Assembly: GCA_021797025.1 (NCBI GenBank)
Contig: JAKAAK010000110.1
Location: forward strand, 1 to 9,571
Length of the DNA stretch: 9,571 nucleotides
From: Thermoplasmata archaeon
Lineage (GTDB): Archaea > Thermoplasmatota > Thermoplasmata > Thermoplasmatales > Thermoplasmataceae
Direction: 5' to 3'
Position numbers and translations under genes: made by a program. Below the pieces are notes generated by a model. That model saw nothing but the letters and a program-made list of their open reading frames with translations, searched no databases and had not been told where the DNA came from. Below are positions 7,097-9,571 of this stretch, in pieces. Position 1 is the stretch's first letter, and each line of letters starts with the position of its first letter.

Positions 7097-7196
7097 GCCC
7101 CTTCAATCGAGTTTTGGATAGGTTTTGGCGGATTTAACCAAAAATAAAATTGCCCTGAACGGAACCTGCGATTTTAACAGAATTATAGTTAATCAC

Positions 7197-7406
7197 CTAC
7201 ATTTTTATACTATTATTCAAGAACTTATTAATCCAGCTCTTTGCGAATCCCAGACTTTTGGAAAGATGATTGAACCCATTACTGATTATTCTTTTAAGGT
7301 CATATTCAGAGTTTATTGCCGCAGTGGAAACTATTCTCTTTATTGACTTCCATATGAATTCTATTGGATTGAGATCAGGCGAATATGGGGGAAGGAATAG
7401 TGATCT
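7197..7406 (-). pseudogene. IS630-family transposase, 3' fragment
   Basis: Sixty-nine codons ending at TAG (7197-7199). The fragment begins exactly at the IS3 end with RSLFLPPYSPDLNPIEFIWK, the diagnostic IS630-family C-terminal motif whose final Glu (NPIE) is the third acidic residue of the DDE catalytic site. The rest is the family's helical C-terminal tail. An ATG at 7449-7451 makes an in-frame 84-codon reading frame, but its first 15 codons are IS3 terminal sequence read through the inverted repeat, so it is not a native start. Its first codons duplicate, with differences, the last codons of the 5' fragment (R-S-L-F against R-L-L-F), so the two pieces may come from different copies. Confidence 0.8.
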
Positions 7407-7426
7407 TGGATAGTGAATCTTAAACA
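7407..7426. repeat. IS3 terminal inverted repeat (orfB side)
   Basis: TGGATAGTGAATCTTAAACA pairs with the other end of the element. The first 8 bases are identical; allowing one gap, 10 of the following 12 match. The orfB stop lies about 15 bases inside this repeat. Confidence 0.75.
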
Positions 7427-7440
7427 AAAATCTTTCCATT

Positions 7441-8410
7441 TCATGAGACATTTATCATCGACCTCCTATTATAATTACTCTTTCTTCTTCTGTAACCATC
7501 CTTCAAATTCTTTAAAAACCCTCTATAATATACCCTGAATTTACAGTCATTGTTCCATTTATCTAAGAACTGCAACGGTGAATAATAATCCAGAGTAGAA
7601 TGCGGCCTTATATTATTGTAATCATGGAATGCATTCTCTATTATTATTTTACCATCATTGAAATTATTGATTTCATTGACCCAGATGTAATCAGTTTTAA
7701 TTGAATTATGGAAACTTTCAATATCACCGTTTTCCTCAGCTGTTTCGTTTTCTACGTATTCATAATTGATATTCATTGTTTTAAGATACTCATTGAACTC
7801 TTTAGAAATATACTGAGGTCCATTATCAGTTCTTAAGGTAATGTTACCAGGCACTTTACCGTTGAACTTCCTTATTATTGAATTATCAACAGCACTGATA
7901 GTATCCCTGGCAGTGCATGATGTATTATAATTATAGCCATACCATTCCTTGGAGAATGCATCCTTTATGCACATTAAATAGGTCATTCCATTGCCTGTAG
8001 GAATATAAGTAATATCTGTTCAATCAGCATCTCAGGCTTATCAGCTCTTAACAGCTTCAATTCCCTTCTATTTTTGTGGTTATGTAATGGCAGTATCAGA
8101 TTGTTATCCTTCATTATTCTGTATACAGTTTTCCTGGCTATTCTTATATGTAATTCCTCAATAATGCTCAGATCCTGTTATAGCCATAGATTACCCTTTC
8201 TTTGCATAGTTCTATTATTTTATTCACTATGCTGCTGTCTATTCTTGTTATATACCTCCTGTCTTCCTTATTTTCATGCCTCTTCCTGTAATAGTACGTA
8301 ATCCTGTTTATTCCGGAATAATAGCATGCTATTTTTATTTCCATTCCCTTATCATTCATTTGAGCCACCGAACTCACCTTTTCCTCCTCATATAATTTTT
8401 TTTTAATATT
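7441..8410 (-). pseudogene. IS3 orfB transposase (DDE integrase core), two frameshifts
   Basis: The reading frame lies -1 to orfA and opens at 8410. It would be entered by slippage on the A9 run or from GTG at 8375-8377, which overlaps the orfA stop as GTGA. The N-terminal part up to YGYNRI (8171) is intact. A one-base deletion (TGGAGC read as TGAGC) then creates a stop at 8168-8170. The next frame continues sensibly (SIIEELHIRIARKTVYRIMK) to about 8021, where a second lost base (one A of GAAACAGAT) shifts it again. The last frame starts at TDITYIPTGNG, with the first catalytic Asp, then RTDNGPQY (second Asp) and GDIESFHNS (Glu). Asp and Glu are separated by exactly 35 residues (DD35E). The stop is TGA at 7441-7443. 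Repairing both deletions restores a normal orfB of about 320 residues. Both losses are single bases and could be sequencing errors. Confidence 0.85.
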
Positions 8411-8658
8411 TCATTTGCTATGGTCATTTCACCTATTATTGATTTTAGATTCTCATTTTCCTTTATTAAAGACTTATCAGGATCCTTTCCCTCTAAACCC
8501 TTTTTGCCCCCTTCTAAGAACTGTTCCTTCCATTTATAGAACAGTGATGCTGCTATTCCATGCTCCCTGCATATTGCTGCTATTGTAATGTCTGGATTCT
8601 GGAATGACTCCATTATAATGTTAAACTTTTCCTCGCTTGAGTATACTCTTCCCGGCAT
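8374..8658 (-). CDS. IS3 orfA, HTH protein
   Basis: A 94-residue protein of the IS3 orfA type (HTH_Tnp_1). The HTH spans about residues 22-47 (DITIAAICREHGIAASLFYKW) and would bind the terminal repeats. A leucine-zipper-like heptad series L64, L71, M78, L85 follows for multimerisation. The ATG at 8656-8658 is preceded by a strong Shine-Dalgarno. The frame ends at TGA (8374-8376), 20 bases after the A9 slippery run, so the usual IS3 product would be an OrfAB fusion made by -1 frameshifting. Alone, OrfA generally inhibits transposition. The frame is intact, unlike orfB, so this copy could still make OrfA and repress related elements. Confidence 0.88.
   Translation of the reverse strand: MPGRVYSSEEKFNIIMESFQNPDITIAAICREHGIAASLFYKWKEQFLEGGKKGLEGKDPDKSLIKENENLKSIIGEMTIANEILKKNYMRRKR
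8393..8406 (-). promoter_or_regulatory. A9 slippery site for -1 frameshifting (IS3 orfA/orfB)
   Basis: The minus strand reads TTA-AAA-AAA-AAT-TA in the orfA frame. Slipping back one base on the A run continues as AAA-TTA-TAT-GAG-GAG-GAA-AAG into orfB with no stop. The -1 frame is open only from 8410, so the overlap is narrow and includes the run. A GAGGAGG purine stretch follows, which could also serve as a ribosome site for the GTG at 8377. Confidence 0.65.
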
Positions 8659-8665
8659 TTACATT

Positions 8666-8671
8666 ACCTCC
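8666..8671 (-). promoter_or_regulatory. Strong Shine-Dalgarno of IS3 orfA
   Basis: GGAGGT on the minus strand is followed by 7 bases and then ATG. A TATA-like ATATATATAA (about 8697-8706) would give a transcript starting near 8676 that keeps this site in its leader. The host-type genes in the window have no such motif and appear leaderless, so the mode of initiation differs. Confidence 0.65.
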
Positions 8672-8717
8672 TTTATATATTTATATAAATTATTCGTTAT
8701 ATATATCTATTTACATG

Positions 8718-8738
8718 TGTATAAGTTTAAACTATCCA
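8718..8738. repeat. IS3 terminal inverted repeat (orfA side)
   Basis: On the minus strand the element starts TGGATAGTTTAAACTTATAC, matching the opposite end (7407-7426) at the first 8 bases and, with one gap, at 10 of the next 12. The first bases of the repeat create the TAG (8732-8734) that stops the IS630 5' fragment. Confidence 0.75.
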
Positions 8739-9516
8739 TAACCAAATAGGAGTCTAATATTCATTTCATCAGCAGTTTCTATAACAGCTTTAGAATGGTG
8801 AGACCTGAAGTTGTCCAGTATTACTGTTACTTTACTATCAGGGTTAGATTCCCTCACCTCTTTCAAGAATGATATAACATCTTCCTTCTTTGAATGTTCT
8901 TCAAAGTCTATTACACTCCTTCCATTTATGGAGTAGAATCCGAATGTATTTGCCCTATACTTTGATGTGTCCTTTATTATCTCGGGCTTATGGAATGACC
9001 ATAATCTTACAGTGTTTGCCGTTGTCTGTGGTGATGATTCATCGAAGAAGCCTATTACAGATTCTTCCACTGGCGCATCTTCTAATTTTTTTTTAAAACA
9101 TCCCCTGCATTGCCGGGCCTTCTCCTATCATGTGGATATGGCTTTGCATGGTGCATCCCCATCCTCTTCAATATTACCCATACCTGCTTCATTGTATATT
9201 CTATTCCGAATTCTTCTTTTATTATATTCCTAACCTGTGCAGTGGTGTATTCACCATCTCTTAAAAGAGCCTTTAATAATTCCCTCTGTTCATCTCTCAT
9301 CTTTGACGGTCCTTTATTGTGGTACCTGGGAATAAGGCCATTATAATCATCATCATTCCATCTATTCTGCCATATATATCCAACCATCTTTGTTACTCCC
9401 ACCATTTTAGCAGCAATGTCCACGGAGTTCCCATCATACCTGTACTTTATGAATAATAACCTTTTCAGCACCTTTGCACTTTTCTCATTCTTTATGTGCT
9501 TTTCCAGTTCATACAT
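8739..9516 (-). pseudogene. IS630-family transposase, 5' part with internal -1 frameshift
   Basis: It starts at ATG (9514-9516). The first frame gives 144 residues up to TAG at 9082-9084. It contains a first HTH (about 15-52, with NSVDIAAKMVGVTKMVGYIW) and a second winged-helix-like HTH (about 90-120), the paired DNA-binding modules of IS630/Tc1 transposases. The catalytic part lies in the -1 frame from the A9 run onward: FFDESSP carries the first Asp and VILDNFRSHH the second. It stops making sense at RLLF, where the IS3 begins. Joined to the LPPYSPDLNPIE fragment at 7406, exactly 34 residues would separate the second Asp from the Glu (DD34E). Apart from the frameshift, probably programmed, and the interruption, the reading frames look undamaged. 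Confidence 0.8.
9083..9096 (-). promoter_or_regulatory. A9 slippery site for -1 frameshifting (IS630 transposase)
   Basis: The minus strand reads TTA-AAA-AAA-AAT-TAG in the first frame and, after a one-base backward slip, AAA-TTA-GAA-GAT-GCG into the catalytic frame. The stop of frame 0 is directly after the run. Split transposase frames joined by -1 slippage occur in some IS630-family members. An alternative is a one-base loss from a run of ten A. Confidence 0.6.
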
Positions 9517-9571
9517 ATATTATAAAACGACCCGATGCTATAGTCCAAATAGACGCGGGAATACAGTCTGA

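Larger units (their letters stand above)
7407..8738 (-). mobile_element. IS3-family insertion sequence, 1332 bp, decayed
   Basis: The boundaries are set by terminal inverted repeats starting TGGATAGT at both ends (7407 inward, and complement of 8738 inward). The element encodes orfA (8374-8658) and orfB (8410-7441) on the minus strand with a -1 frameshift arrangement. The outer bases are TG...CA as usual for the family, and the length is within the family's 1.2-1.5 kb range. The flanking five bases (GATCT on the left, TAACC on the right) do not match, so no target duplication remains. orfB is frameshifted twice, so this copy should not move by itself. IS3 elements are mostly bacterial and comparatively uncommon in archaea, which suggests acquisition from outside. 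Confidence 0.88.
7113..9549 (-). mobile_element. IS630-family element, interrupted by an IS3-family element
   Basis: Two pieces of an IS630-family (Tc1/mariner-related) transposase gene flank the IS3: the 5' part at 8739-9516 and the 3' part at 7197-7406. The outer limits are approximate. A weak terminal match supports them: reading inward, TTTGGActaTAG on the right (complement of 9549-9538) resembles TTTGGATAG on the left (7113-7121), followed by similar G-rich then TTTA sequence. No flanking TA duplication was confirmed. Taken together the coding parts would give about 325 residues, the usual family length, and a DD34E triad. The element is inactive as it stands because its catalytic region is split. 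Confidence 0.6.

Noticed and set aside
7197..7451. A continuous 84-codon frame starting at ATG 7449-7451
   Set aside because: Its first 15 codons are the IS3 terminal inverted repeat and adjacent IS3 sequence read in frame by chance; only 7406-7197 is transposase.
8074..8301. A plus-strand frame rich in Leu, Cys and Ser that could pass for a small membrane protein
   Set aside because: It lies antisense to the IS3 orfB pseudogene, and its hydrophobicity is a by-product of the complementary Lys/Arg/Glu codons.
7402..8743. A target-site duplication flanking the IS3
   Set aside because: GATCT on one side and TAACC on the other do not match at 3, 4 or 5 bases.
8890..9346. Several plus-strand frames opposite the IS630 transposase
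   Set aside because: They are shadows of the transposase frames, which carry clear HTH and DDE motifs.
1..9571. CRISPR array, tRNA or rRNA genes, or a defence system
   Set aside because: No regularly spaced repeats, cloverleaf-like sequence or nuclease/effector motifs were seen on either strand.

Overview
The window looks like archaeal chromosome, most plausibly from an acidophilic member of the Thermoplasmatales (Ferroplasma, Acidiplasma or Cuniculiplasma type). The DNA is AT-rich, the genes favour ATA, AGA/AGG and TTA codons, and most chromosomal genes have a TATA-like box 22-30 bases before the start codon with no Shine-Dalgarno, as expected for leaderless archaeal transcripts. The lineage is inferred from sequence character alone and has not been checked by database search.

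Left half (1-5456), surface-glycan genes. A glycosyltransferase truncated by the window edge (1-727, minus) is divergent from a two-gene operon: a GT4-type glycosyltransferase (847-1905) and a multi-pass DUF2079 membrane protein (1926-3566). A GT2-family, dolichyl-phosphate-sugar-synthase-like transferase (3781-4569, plus) has its own promoter with an inverted repeat just upstream. It converges, with a 7-base overlap, on an NAD-dependent sugar-nucleotide epimerase/dehydratase (4563-5456, minus). Together these could supply a nucleotide sugar (epimerase), load a sugar onto a lipid carrier (GT2), and extend or transfer glycans at the membrane (GT4 enzymes and DUF2079 protein). The pathway is an inference; the family assignments are firm.

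Middle (5457-6629), sparse. It holds one unrecognised 84-codon frame (5793-6047, minus), protein-like scraps such as a 28-codon frame at 6248-6334, and a GC-rich hairpin near 5700. It looks like eroded accessory DNA. A small stand-alone helix-turn-helix protein follows (6630-6953, minus), with a perfect 9-base inverted repeat overlapping its TATA box.

Right part (about 7100-9550), nested insertion sequences. An IS3-family element (7407-8738, 1332 bases, about 20-base imperfect inverted repeats, orfA and orfB) lies between the 5' and 3' parts of an IS630-family transposase gene. The IS3 orfB carries two single-base deletions. Both elements carry the same 14-base slippery sequence with nine A residues, positioned for -1 frameshifting. 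The IS630 halves do not rejoin cleanly: both carry their own version of the same four-residue stretch and no target duplication flanks the IS3, which suggests recombination between element copies rather than one simple insertion.
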